NCBI GenBank assembly: GCA_041658705.1 | Contig: JBAZZT010000003.1 | Coordinates: 62,001 to 126,000, forward strand | Source of the DNA: CAIKNB01 sp041658705 | GTDB taxonomy: Bacteria > Patescibacteriota > Patescibacteriia > 2-12-FULL-60-25 | Length of the DNA stretch: 64,000 nt | Direction: 5' to 3' | Part shown: positions 7,668 through 15,686 of the stretch, piece after piece | Numbering within the stretch: position 1 is the first letter of the stretch | Layout of the letters: every line of letters begins with the position of its first letter | The notes under the pieces: generated by a model | The model's database searches: none | What the model was told of the DNA's origin: nothing | Seen by the model: only the letters and a program-made list of their open reading frames with translations | Made by a program: the position numbers and the translations under genes

Positions 7668-7996
7668 CTTCCTCTCTGTCATTATCCGTTTTCTCTTCTG
7701 TCATCCTCCGCTTCCCCCCTCTGTCATCCTCCGTCCCCGCTTTCGCGTGGATAAACTCCAGCGGGGGATCCAGAGAGAAAAATTTACTTTGGATTTGCTC
7801 TTCTCTCTGGATTACCCGGTTGAACCGGGTAATGACAGGATGAGTAGGTGGGTAATGACAAAGTTTTTTTGTCATCTCACAACCTGATAAGGAAATCCTG
7901 GCCATCAGGTCAGAGGGCTCGTTTAAGCAAAATTGCGGTTTTTTCGTCCTGTTTTGAGAAAGTTAGCTAAATTTGGCTCCCAAACCAGTACCCCTC
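7668..7996. repeat. Gene-free tract with CTGTCATCCTCCG words and a TTACCCGGT hairpin
   Basis: Short repeated CTGTCAT-CTCCG words (about 7675-7735) and a block CTCTGGATTACCCGGTT.. (7803-7838) that forms a TTACCCGGT/ACCGGGTAA hairpin. The latter block recurs almost unchanged at 32033-32068. No gene is visible. Confidence 0.6.
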
Positions 7997-8026
7997 TTGA
8001 CAAAACGTGCGTAATTGATTAGGGTT
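7997..8026 (+). promoter_or_regulatory. Promoter of the second lipoprotein gene
   Basis: TTGACA (7997-8002) followed after 18 bp by TAGGGT. The -35 is perfect, the -10 weak. A strong AAGGAG (8115-8120) lies 9 nt before the start codon. Confidence 0.5.
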
Positions 8027-8129
8027 CATCATTCCCTAAATCCGGACGAGATCCATCGGGTAACCCCGGGGAAACGGCAATTCTGCCGGTTCGGACCTTG
8101 GACAAGCGAGAGAGAAGGAGTAGTGGCTA

Positions 8130-10571
8130 ATGAGTAAGTTGAGATTGTTGTGTTGTGCCTTGGTAGCGGCCGCGTTGGTCGCTTGCGGTCACGACGCCCC
8201 GAATGGCGTCGAAGCCGTGAGCAAGACCGCGCAGAACATCGATACGGACTCGGACGGGATCCCGGATTGTACGGATCCACTCCGCACGTATCTCGACGTC
8301 GCATGCGTTCCGGTCGACAATTGCGCAGCGCGCGCAAACTTCGACCAGAAGAACATCGACGGCGACAGCATGGGTGACGTGTGCGACTCGGACCTGGATG
8401 GTGACGGCGTGGACAACTGCGCCGACCACGGGGTCGTGCCGTGCAACGACACCTCGGCGAGCGCGGGGCGAGCTGTGGCCTCGACGGCGCTCGACAACTG
8501 CCTGTACATCGCCAACGCGGTTCCGGTTTGCACCGTGAACGCGGATTGCGTGCATGCGGGAGGGGCGTGTGCGAGCGGGCTGTGCAACGCCCAGCTCGAC
8601 ACCGACGGCGACGGCATCGGCGATCCCTGCGATCAGGATCGGGACAACGACGGCATCATCGACCAGGCGGACAACTGCCCCGATGTGCCGAACCCGGACC
8701 AGAAGGACGGACCTCCGGCCGACGGCACGGGCGACGCCTGCGACTTCGACCGCGACAACGACGGGATCTGCGATCTCGGCGTGCCGGTCAATACGCAGTG
8801 CACGGGCACCGACAACTGCCCGCTCGTGGCGAACCACGACCAGCTCGACAAGGACGGCGACGGCTTGGGCAATGTGTGCGATCCGGACGACGACAACGAT
8901 GGCGTGCCGGACGCCAGCGACAACTGCCCACTCGTGGCCAATCCCAGCCAAGCCGACACCGACAAGGACGGCGTGGGTGACGCGTGCGTCAACGACAAGG
9001 ACGGCGACGGGATCGTCGACGGCAATGACAATTGCCCTTACGTCCCCAACGTCGACCAGGCGGACGTCGACCACGACGGCGTGGGCAATGTCTGCGAAGG
9101 CGATACTGACGGCGACGGCGTGGCGGATTGCGTGAACGGCAAGCTGCCGTACACGGATCCGAGCTGCATCAAGAAGGACAACTGCCCGGTCGACGCCAAC
9201 TACGACCAGCTCGACCAGGACGGCGACGGCAAGGGCAACGTGTGCGATCCCGACCTCGACGGCGACGGCATCCTGAACGGCGTGGACAATTGCCCCACCA
9301 TCGCGAACGCGAACCAGGCTGACCTGGACGGCGACGGCAAGGGCGACGCCTGCGATCCCGACATCGACGGCGACGGCATCCCCAACGGCTCGGACAACTG
9401 CCCCCTGGTGGTCAATCCGACGCAGGCTAACGCCGACGGCGACGCCTACGGTGATGCTTGCGACTACGACAAGGACAACGACTCGTACTGCGACCTCGGC
9501 GCTCCGGCGACGGCGCAATGCATGGGCACGGACAACTGTCCGGACGTGTTCAATCCGACCCAGGTCGACCTCGACGGCGACGGCAAGGGCGACGCGTGCG
9601 ACACGGACGCTGACGGCGACGGCGTGACCCAGGCAGCGGGCGACTGCTGCGACCTGGGCACCGAGCCTTCGGCCATCCGCATCTGCAACGCGCTGACCGC
9701 GGCATCGCTCCATCCGGGAGCGGCGGAAAGCTGCGATCGGCAGGACCAGGATTGCGACGGTGTCGTGGACAACGGCATCGACGACGATCTGGACGGCTGG
9801 AGCGACAGCGCCTTCCCGCAGAGCCTGGCTTGCCCGGTGAACCTGGGCGGTTACGGGGACTGCAACGACACCAACTCGGCCATTCACCCCACTGCCGCGG
9901 ACATCTGCGGCAACGGCGTGGACGAGGATTGCAGCGGCGCTGATGCCGTGTGCAGCGACGGTGGCGTCGGCGGCGCTGGCGGCAGCGGCGTGGGTGGTGC
10001 CGGTGGAACGGCGGGCGCAGCAGGCGCGGCTGGCACCGGTGGTGTCGGAGGAGCAGGTGGTACCGGCGGCGCTGGTGGCAGCGGCGGTACCGGCGGCTCG
10101 ACCGAAGCGGGCGTCGGCGGCAGCGGCGGAGTGAGTGACGGCGGCGTCAGCACCCTGCACGTGGTCTGGAACAACCCGGACACGCTGGCTCCGACTGGAC
10201 CGGTCACCATCGAGGGTTGGTACATCGCCCCCGGCAACGTGGTCCATTCGTGGAACACGCTCTGCACCATGACCGGAACCGGTACGCCGGCAACGTCCTT
10301 CGCGTGTGACCTCTTGATCCCGTCGGGGAGCAAGATCCAGTTCAACGTGAAGTACACCATGGCGACGGCTTGGGGCGGATACTGCTGGACCTACAACTAC
10401 AGCACGGACGTACCGTGCGGTGGCAATGGTTCCAGCATCGGCCCCGTGGCCGTGACCAACCTGGGCGCACCTGTGGCGACGGCGGTCCGGTGGAACCACA
10501 CCGGTCCGACGCCCGCTGACGTGAACGGGCCGGGATTCTACAACGACCTGTTCATCGACGTCACCCCGTGA
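8130..10571 (+). CDS. Large secreted lipoprotein with thrombospondin type 3 repeats and MopE motif
   Basis: 813 aa. The signal peptide ends in the lipobox ALVAC with Cys19. Residues ~35-500 hold about ten thrombospondin type 3-like Ca-binding repeats (DxDxDGxxDxxDNCP pattern with paired Cys). Two MopE-type motifs follow (DQDCDGVVDNG and GDCNDTNSAIHP..CGNGVDEDC), then a Gly/Ala/Thr-rich linker (about residues 610-670) and a C-terminal beta-rich domain beginning LHVVWNNPD. The repeats are known to bind Ca and stiffen extracellular stalks; adhesion or a structural role at the cell surface is plausible. Strong Shine-Dalgarno site, GC-rich codons and linker style match the gene at 6022, so both probably arrived together. 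Minus-strand open frames across this gene are composition shadows. Confidence 0.85.
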   Translation: MSKLRLLCCALVAAALVACGHDAPNGVEAVSKTAQNIDTDSDGIPDCTDPLRTYLDVACVPVDNCAARANFDQKNIDGDSMGDVCDSDLDGDGVDNCADHGVVPCNDTSASAGRAVASTALDNCLYIANAVPVCTVNADCVHAGGACASGLCNAQLDTDGDGIGDPCDQDRDNDGIIDQADNCPDVPNPDQKDGPPADGTGDACDFDRDNDGICDLGVPVNTQCTGTDNCPLVANHDQLDKDGDGLGNVCDPDDDNDGVPDASDNCPLVANPSQADTDKDGVGDACVNDKDGDGIVDGNDNCPYVPNVDQADVDHDGVGNVCEGDTDGDGVADCVNGKLPYTDPSCIKKDNCPVDANYDQLDQDGDGKGNVCDPDLDGDGILNGVDNCPTIANANQADLDGDGKGDACDPDIDGDGIPNGSDNCPLVVNPTQANADGDAYGDACDYDKDNDSYCDLGAPATAQCMGTDNCPDVFNPTQVDLDGDGKGDACDTDADGDGVTQAAGDCCDLGTEPSAIRICNALTAASLHPGAAESCDRQDQDCDGVVDNGIDDDLDGWSDSAFPQSLACPVNLGGYGDCNDTNSAIHPTAADICGNGVDEDCSGADAVCSDGGVGGAGGSGVGGAGGTAGAAGAAGTGGVGGAGGTGGAGGSGGTGGSTEAGVGGSGGVSDGGVSTLHVVWNNPDTLAPTGPVTIEGWYIAPGNVVHSWNTLCTMTGTGTPATSFACDLLIPSGSKIQFNVKYTMATAWGGYCWTYNYSTDVPCGGNGSSIGPVAVTNLGAPVATAVRWNHTGPTPADVNGPGFYNDLFIDVTP

Positions 10572-10614
10572 CGTCACTGCGCAGAGGTCAAACCCTCTCT
10601 CGCTGACCTCTTTT

Positions 10615-10651
10615 CCGGCTCACCCCACAAGGTGAGCCGGATTTTCTTTTT
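10615..10651 (+). terminator. Rho-independent terminator after the second lipoprotein gene
   Basis: CCGGCTCACC and GGTGAGCCGG arms, 6 nt loop, followed by ATTTTCTTTTT. Confidence 0.85.
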
Positions 10652-10735
10652 AGAGGGTAGAGAGTAGAGGTGCATGGTCATGCGCCCTGCCGTTCGTGGT
10701 GCTCGCCCAGACCAATCCGTCATTTAAGAAAAATT

Positions 10736-10870
10736 GTCATCCTGAGCGCAGCGAAGGCTCGTCCGACGAGCCGAGCGCAGTCGAAGGACCTTTATCAGCG
10801 ATTGGATGGGGTCTCTCGGCAAACTCAAAAACGACACTTATAAAGGTCCTTCGACAAGCTCAGGATGACA
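10736..10870. repeat. Dispersed inverted repeat, TGTCATCCTGAGC family
   Basis: Ends TGTCATCCTGAGC / GCTCAGGATGACA plus internal AAGGACCTTTAT / ATAAAGGTCCTT arms. Relatives lie at 12397-12500, 29021-29132 and 45451-45536. All sit between genes. Confidence 0.8.
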
Positions 10871-10948
10871 GGGGGGTGCGCTAGCGCTTCGTTCAGGACG
10901 ACAGAATGAAAAAGGCCGGTTTACTTCCATGCTAATGCTTATCAGGCG

Positions 10949-10957
10949 TGCTAAAAT
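10949..10957 (+). promoter_or_regulatory. Extended -10 element for a leaderless mRNA
   Basis: TGCTAAAAT ends exactly 6 nt before the ATG at 10964, placing the expected transcription start on or next to the start codon. Confidence 0.6.
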
Positions 10958-10963
10958 GTCGGT

Positions 10964-12406
10964 ATGCCGGAAGCAGGGGAATCGAAGAATGTCTCCAGCC
11001 TGACTTGGGGCTTGTTTTTGTTGATCGTACTTTTGGCGATTTTCATTGCCGCGGGGGTGCCGGTTGGTCCGTTGCTCGTGCTGGGTCTCCTCTTTGCCGT
11101 GGCTTTTTCCTTCCGCTATATCTATTTCGTTTTCTATCTGGCCACGGCACTCGTGCCGATGTTTGGCGTGATGGTGATGATCCCGACCGGCAGTTTGGCT
11201 TTTGGGCAGCGCGCTTTCGGCGGCGCGATCGACGTGAGCTTAGCTGAAGTCATTTTGTTCTTCGTCCTCGCGGCGTGGATGCTGCGTATCTTGCTGTATT
11301 GGCGTGGCCGGCATGATTGGAATTGGCGGCCGCAGCTGCCCCTTTTGTCTGCCTATCTTCCGCTCGTCGCGGCGCACGCGCTCTCGGCTCTGTCGCCGCT
11401 TGGACCTGATCCTTACGTCGTCATCAAATTCGCGCTGCGCCCGGTGTTCTATAATTATTTGGCGTTTTTGGCCTTGCCGTACAATTTGATCAGATCACGA
11501 CGCAGTCTGCGTACCGTGCTCGCCGTCATCTGCGGCGTCGGGGCGTTAGCCGCTTTGAATGGATTATTCTCCATGTTTTTTCCGGTCAGCCCGGGGAGTT
11601 TATTGGGTCGGGCGCATCCTTTTCCGCTGTTCGGCGTGGATGCTTTCGGGGAAAATCATAATGAGCTGGCGGAGCTCTTGGTCTTCACCGCGCCTTTCAC
11701 CCTGGCTTTGTACGAGATGATTCGGGATCAACGCTCCAAGCGAGTCGTGCTATCCCTGGCTTTGCTCCAGTTCGCGGTAGGGTTGTTCACTTTCACTCGG
11801 ACGATTTGGGGCGTCTTCGCCGTGCAAGCCGTCTTGCTTTTGCTTACCGTATTTCGCGCTCACATCCGTGTGTTGCTGCCTAAGATCGCTTTCGGCGCTT
11901 TGTTCGTCATCCCGTTGGCCATCGGCATGGCTTTTTATTCGGTCTCGGGCACGGCACAAAGTTCCAATTCCACCCGGCTCATGCTGACCGAGATCGCCTT
12001 GCAGGTCTTCGGGACCAGTCCGATCTTCGGTGGCGGAGCCGGTTCATTCATGGATCGCGTGGGTTCGACTCGCGTGTTCCTGCTTGAATATGGCGCTCCC
12101 TTGGACTCGCACGGCTTCATACAAAAACTCCTGGCCGAGACCGGCAGCTTGGGACTTTTGGCCTTGGCGATATTCACGCTCTTCGCCGCTCGCTATTTTT
12201 ACCGCGCTTTGAAGTCGATGGGTGATCCGTTATCCCGTCGCGTCTTCATCTTTCTTCTCACCGGAGCCTTGAGCGCCTTCGCGTATCAATTTTTCAATAC
12301 CGATTACTGGACGGGCAAGATGTGGTTGCCCATCGGCATCGCGCTGGCGGCCAGCGCTGTCTTGCGCGACGGATTAGTTCAGAGTAAAGAAAAATCGTCA
12401 TTCTGA
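10964..12406 (+). CDS. O-antigen ligase / polymerase family membrane protein
   Basis: 480 aa with about 11-12 hydrophobic segments spread over the whole length. A longer hydrophilic stretch in the second half includes FGENHNELAELLVF and, further on, GGGAGSFMDRVGS and LDSHGFIQKLLAETG, where Wzy_C family members have their large periplasmic loop with the His found here in DSHG. Such proteins join or polymerise undecaprenyl-linked glycans outside the membrane. The start is set by the leaderless promoter. Upstream and downstream are dispersed inverted repeats; the stop codon lies inside the downstream one. A second family member is at 29264. Substrate cannot be inferred. Confidence 0.85.
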   Translation: MPEAGESKNVSSLTWGLFLLIVLLAIFIAAGVPVGPLLVLGLLFAVAFSFRYIYFVFYLATALVPMFGVMVMIPTGSLAFGQRAFGGAIDVSLAEVILFFVLAAWMLRILLYWRGRHDWNWRPQLPLLSAYLPLVAAHALSALSPLGPDPYVVIKFALRPVFYNYLAFLALPYNLIRSRRSLRTVLAVICGVGALAALNGLFSMFFPVSPGSLLGRAHPFPLFGVDAFGENHNELAELLVFTAPFTLALYEMIRDQRSKRVVLSLALLQFAVGLFTFTRTIWGVFAVQAVLLLLTVFRAHIRVLLPKIAFGALFVIPLAIGMAFYSVSGTAQSSNSTRLMLTEIALQVFGTSPIFGGGAGSFMDRVGSTRVFLLEYGAPLDSHGFIQKLLAETGSLGLLALAIFTLFAARYFYRALKSMGDPLSRRVFIFLLTGALSAFAYQFFNTDYWTGKMWLPIGIALAASAVLRDGLVQSKEKSSF

Positions 12407-12500
12407 ACAAAGGCTCGTCCGACGAGCCGAAGTGAAGAATCTTCCAGTTCCTTAAGGAATGGGAAGATCCTTCGGCCGTCTGACGGCCTCGAGGATGACA
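12397..12500. repeat. Dispersed inverted repeat overlapping a stop codon
   Basis: TGTCAT-type ends with inner arms GGCTCGTCCGACGAGCC, GAAGATCC-type and GGCCGTCTGACGGCC. It contains the TGA of the upstream gene (12404-12406) and is followed by T-rich DNA, so it may act as that gene's terminator. Confidence 0.75.
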
Positions 12501-12533
12501 TTTTTATTTTTTAAATGATTCAAACCCCTCCAG

Positions 12534-12562
12534 TTGATTCTGCGAGTCTATTGGCATAAACT
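12534..12562 (+). promoter_or_regulatory. Promoter of the second paralog
   Basis: TTGATT (12534-12539), 17 bp, TAAACT (12557-12562), identical in both hexamers and spacing to the promoter at 1966-1994. Confidence 0.65.
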
Positions 12563-12571
12563 CCGGATAGC

Positions 12572-13576
12572 ATGAGCCTTAATCCCTTCGAATCCGCCCC
12601 GAATCTCACCGCCTCCCACATCCGTCGGCAGGATTTGCCGACGGCGGTCAGGAAGCGAGCCGATAACCTCGCTGCGCAGATAAAAGAAATCTACGCCAAA
12701 TACGGAGCCGCTAACTTCGAAGAACTGAAAGAGAACAAAAAACTATCAGCGCAAGATGCACGCAAGGTGGCGGATTTGTTCAAAGCCTTCAAGAATGAGG
12801 TTGAGAAGAAAGAAGATGAATTAGCCAGCTTGCACGAAGCGATCGAAATTTTAGGCCGCGAGAATGTCCATAGCTTCGAGGACGTCGAGGTCATGTTGGG
12901 TTATGGATTCGTTGACGTTTCTAAAATCCCGCCCATCCCATACACTCGCGACGACCTGGAGAAGTCCAAAGAAATCAAAGAGAAGACCGGCGTCGAAGAA
13001 ATACTCGTCTTATTCGTCGCGGACAAGGACGGAACGCCGCTCACCGGAGAACGCATGAACAGACTGATTCAAGCGGAATACAACAAGCTTGACCTGGATA
13101 AACTCCTATACAACATCGATTGGTACAAGAACGAGGACTTCTTCAAGACACTGGGCTTGAGCTACGAATGGAAGCTCATCACCAAACAAACCATCCCTGG
13201 TTCGAAGAACAAACGTCATCATCACGAACCTGGAGGCCGCTTCACCCACCAAGACACCCAAGAGTTTGCCATCGAGGAATACGCCAAGAAACTCGATATC
13301 CCACGCGACCAATTCCACCGCCCAGAGCCTTTTCAGATGCTTTACGCGACTGCCCTCCACTTAATCGCGACCGAGCGCATCAACGGCAAGGGCAAAGGTG
13401 AACGCATCCTCACGGATGAGTATCACTGGTCTGATGTACTTTCCTCGGAGGGGAACCTCGTGATCGTCGGCCATGCCGGTTCGGGCGGCGCGTACATTGA
13501 TAGGTACACGCGCGGCAGCTTGGGTGGCGATCTGGGGGTCTGTCTCTCACGTGAGCCATCTTCATCCAAATCCTAG
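12572..13576 (+). CDS. Paralogous family protein, copy 2, with hypervariable C-terminal segment
   Basis: 334 aa relative of the proteins at 2012 and 40840. The N-terminus (NPFESAPNLTASHIRRQDLP) is nearly identical to that of copy 3. The body is conserved (GVEEILVLFVADKDG, KLITKQTIPGSK, RPEPFQMLYATA). After YHWSDV the sequence departs strongly from the other copies, including a block AYIDRYTRGSL, and then returns to GDLGVCLSRE. 17 of 41 terminal residues differ from copy 3, against 8 of 64 just before. No signal peptide. Function unknown; a binding protein with a diversified ligand-contacting face is the working idea. It is transcribed on its own from a promoter shared with copy 1. Confidence 0.85.
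   Translation: MSLNPFESAPNLTASHIRRQDLPTAVRKRADNLAAQIKEIYAKYGAANFEELKENKKLSAQDARKVADLFKAFKNEVEKKEDELASLHEAIEILGRENVHSFEDVEVMLGYGFVDVSKIPPIPYTRDDLEKSKEIKEKTGVEEILVLFVADKDGTPLTGERMNRLIQAEYNKLDLDKLLYNIDWYKNEDFFKTLGLSYEWKLITKQTIPGSKNKRHHHEPGGRFTHQDTQEFAIEEYAKKLDIPRDQFHRPEPFQMLYATALHLIATERINGKGKGERILTDEYHWSDVLSSEGNLVIVGHAGSGGAYIDRYTRGSLGGDLGVCLSREPSSSKS
13433..13555 (+). other. Variable segment of copy 2 (candidate DGR-type variable region)
   Basis: 41 codons from the Asp after YHWS to the Glu of LSRE, the most divergent of the three copies. Confidence 0.45.
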
Positions 13577-13639
13577 GTCACTTATTTCTTGACCTTGGGT
13601 CCGCTTATCGGCTGGTTTTTCTCATGCTATCCTGACTGT

Positions 13640-15508
13640 GTGAAACCGTCGCGGGCGTATCACGATTACACGTCCTATCATCGCGAACCGGGCGGATTGC
13701 GCCGCCTGGATTTTTTCGTCGAGCAACTGCAAAAGTGCCGCGGCGAAAAACAAGACTTCAGCGTGCTCGACGTGGGTTGCGGTTTGGGGAATATCTCGCT
13801 GCCGCTCGCGGCGTTAGGCTTTAAAGTCACGGGAGTGGATGTCGACGGACCGAGCGTGGAAAAAGCTCGCGACCGAGCGCGCGAGCTCGGTCTCAAGATT
13901 GAATTCATCCAAGGTTCGCTGGATGCGGTCAGGGGGAAAACTTTTGACGCCGTCGTCGTGAGCGAAGTCTTGGAACATCTCAAGCATCCGATTCTCTTCC
14001 TGCAAGAGTTGCGCGCTGCGATCCGACCCGACGGCTGTCTGCTTTTTTCCGTACCTAACGGTGGCAGTCTGGAAGAGCGCGTGCGCCGCTTCACGACGCA
14101 TACCCGCGTCGGACGCGGTTTGAAGACCTGGCTCAAAAAACGTATCCGCCGCATGGATGTGCAAAGCTTGACCGATTCGCCGCATGAACAATTTTATTCT
14201 TGGCGGCGTTTGGAAAATGAATTGCAGTCGCAAGGTTTCAATCTAGAGACGGTGCGACCGGCCGCCGCTTGGTTCAAGGAATTTTTCGCCTTGCTTGGCA
14301 GGTTATGGATGAAGCGCGGCAGCTCCGCCTTCCACCGTTTGGATGCTTGGGATGCGCGGCTGGCCGGATTTCTTCCGCTGGGTTTGGCTGACGGCTGGCT
14401 GGGCGTCGCGCGCTTGGCGGATCGTTCACGCCCGCTGGTGCTGCAGGTCGTGACCACGCTGGATGGCGGCGGCGCGGAAAAACTCGCTTACCAACTGACG
14501 CGCGATTTACCGGCGCATGGCTTCAACGCCAAGACGATCGCCATCCTGCACGGCGGACCGACCGAAGCTTTGTTCAAGCGCAGCGCGACGCCGTATGTCG
14601 TTTTGGGTCAGCGCGGTTGGTTGGGTTGGCGCGCCACGCGCGAGCTGTATCGGATCTTCAAGCGCGAGCGGCCGAGCGTAGTCAACACGCATCTTTTCGG
14701 CGCCGACGCCTGGGGACGTCTCGCCGCATGGTTGGCGCGCGTGCCGTGCATCGTCTCGACGGAGCATAACGTCAATTTCGAACATGGCTTGATCAAGACC
14801 GCGGTCAAAAGCGCGCTCGCCCATATCACCGACGGATTCATCGCCGTCTCGGGCGTGGTCAAAGAGCGCATGGTCAAGCATGACCGCATCGCGGCGCAAA
14901 AAATCAAAGTCATCTTGAACGGCATCGAGCTTGACGACATCGAGCCGCACTCGTCCGGATCTTTCCATGACGTGCCGCGCCTACTCGCGGTGGGCAGATT
15001 GGAAGCGCAGAAAAACCACGCGACTTTGCTCAAGGCGCTGGCTCAAGTCCACGAGCCGTGGACGCTGGAGATCGCCGGCGTCGGTTCGCTTGAAGCCGAA
15101 CTCAAGCAACTCGCTGCGCGTTTGGGACTCGAGGCGCGCGTGCGCTTTTTGGGTTATCGTGACGACATCCCCGAACTCTTGGCGCAAGCCGACCTGTTCT
15201 GTTTTCCTTCGCGCTGGGAAGGTTTGGGTTTGGCGCTTTTGGAGGCCGCCGCCGCGGGCGTGCCGATCGTCGCCTCGGATCTGCCGGTGTTCAAAGAAAT
15301 CTTGCAAGCCGATCAAGCGCGTTTCGTCGCGGCTTGGGACGTACCGGCATGGGCGCGAACCATCGGCGAAATCCTACGCGACCCGCAAGCGGCAGGCGTC
15401 AGAGCGCAGTCCGCGCGCCATCAAGTGCAGCGTGAATTCTCGATCGAAGGCATGGTCGGGAAATACGCGGAAGTATATAGAAAATGCCAAATTACAAATG
15501 CCAAATGA
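13640..15508 (+). CDS. Methyltransferase-glycosyltransferase fusion (class I SAM MTase + GT4)
   Basis: 622 aa if started at the GTG at 13640, which lies 6 nt behind TGCTATCCT (leaderless pattern); the ATG at 13589 would precede the promoter. Residues ~40-170 form a UbiG-like SAM methyltransferase: VLDVGCGLGNISLPLA (motif I), VDVDGPSV, VVVSEVLEHLKHP, SVPNGG. From ~residue 265 a GT4 transferase begins (VLQVVTTLDGGGAEKLAYQL), with STEHNVNFEH, AVGRLEAQKNH and LFCFPSRWEGLGLALLEAAAAGVPIV containing the EX7E motif. Fusion suggests that sugar transfer and methylation are done on the same lipid-linked chain. Both halves look intact. A word-type repeat and a dispersed repeat follow. Confidence 0.85.
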   Translation: MKPSRAYHDYTSYHREPGGLRRLDFFVEQLQKCRGEKQDFSVLDVGCGLGNISLPLAALGFKVTGVDVDGPSVEKARDRARELGLKIEFIQGSLDAVRGKTFDAVVVSEVLEHLKHPILFLQELRAAIRPDGCLLFSVPNGGSLEERVRRFTTHTRVGRGLKTWLKKRIRRMDVQSLTDSPHEQFYSWRRLENELQSQGFNLETVRPAAAWFKEFFALLGRLWMKRGSSAFHRLDAWDARLAGFLPLGLADGWLGVARLADRSRPLVLQVVTTLDGGGAEKLAYQLTRDLPAHGFNAKTIAILHGGPTEALFKRSATPYVVLGQRGWLGWRATRELYRIFKRERPSVVNTHLFGADAWGRLAAWLARVPCIVSTEHNVNFEHGLIKTAVKSALAHITDGFIAVSGVVKERMVKHDRIAAQKIKVILNGIELDDIEPHSSGSFHDVPRLLAVGRLEAQKNHATLLKALAQVHEPWTLEIAGVGSLEAELKQLAARLGLEARVRFLGYRDDIPELLAQADLFCFPSRWEGLGLALLEAAAAGVPIVASDLPVFKEILQADQARFVAAWDVPAWARTIGEILRDPQAAGVRAQSARHQVQREFSIEGMVGKYAEVYRKCQITNAK

Positions 15509-15525
15509 CGAATTGCGAATTCGGA
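15482..15525. repeat. Word repeat (AAATGCCAAATTAC type)
   Basis: Short words aaatgccaa, attacaa and aatgacgaatt-cgaatt repeated just after and across the end of the fusion gene. The words are those of the hairpin at 4288-4363. Confidence 0.6.
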
Positions 15526-15538
15526 TTTCATATATGCT

Positions 15539-15622
15539 GTCATTGCGAGGAGTAGCAACGACGAAGCAATCTCTGGAATCCGGAGATTGCCGCGCGCTTT
15601 CAATCTATGCGCTCGCAATGAC
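15539..15622. repeat. Dispersed inverted repeat, GTCATTGCGA family
   Basis: Second copy of the element at 1845-1934: ends GTCATTGCGAG / CTCGCAATGAC and inner CAATCTCTGGA / TCCGGAGATTG arms. It is followed by TTTAAACTTTAAACTTTGAG words (15652-15672), also seen at 48012-48040. Confidence 0.8.
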
Positions 15623-15686
15623 AAGCGGTTTACCGAGCGCGTGCCCCAGTTTTAAACTTTAAACTTTGAGCTTTAAACTACTTCCT

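Noticed and set aside
6673..7905. Minus-strand open frame of 410 codons
   Set aside because: Antisense of the first lipoprotein gene and its terminator; no support of its own.
8127..10577. Minus-strand open frame of 816 codons
   Set aside because: Exact antisense of the thrombospondin-repeat lipoprotein; the Asp/Gly repeat codons leave the opposite strand free of stops. No signal or motif of its own.
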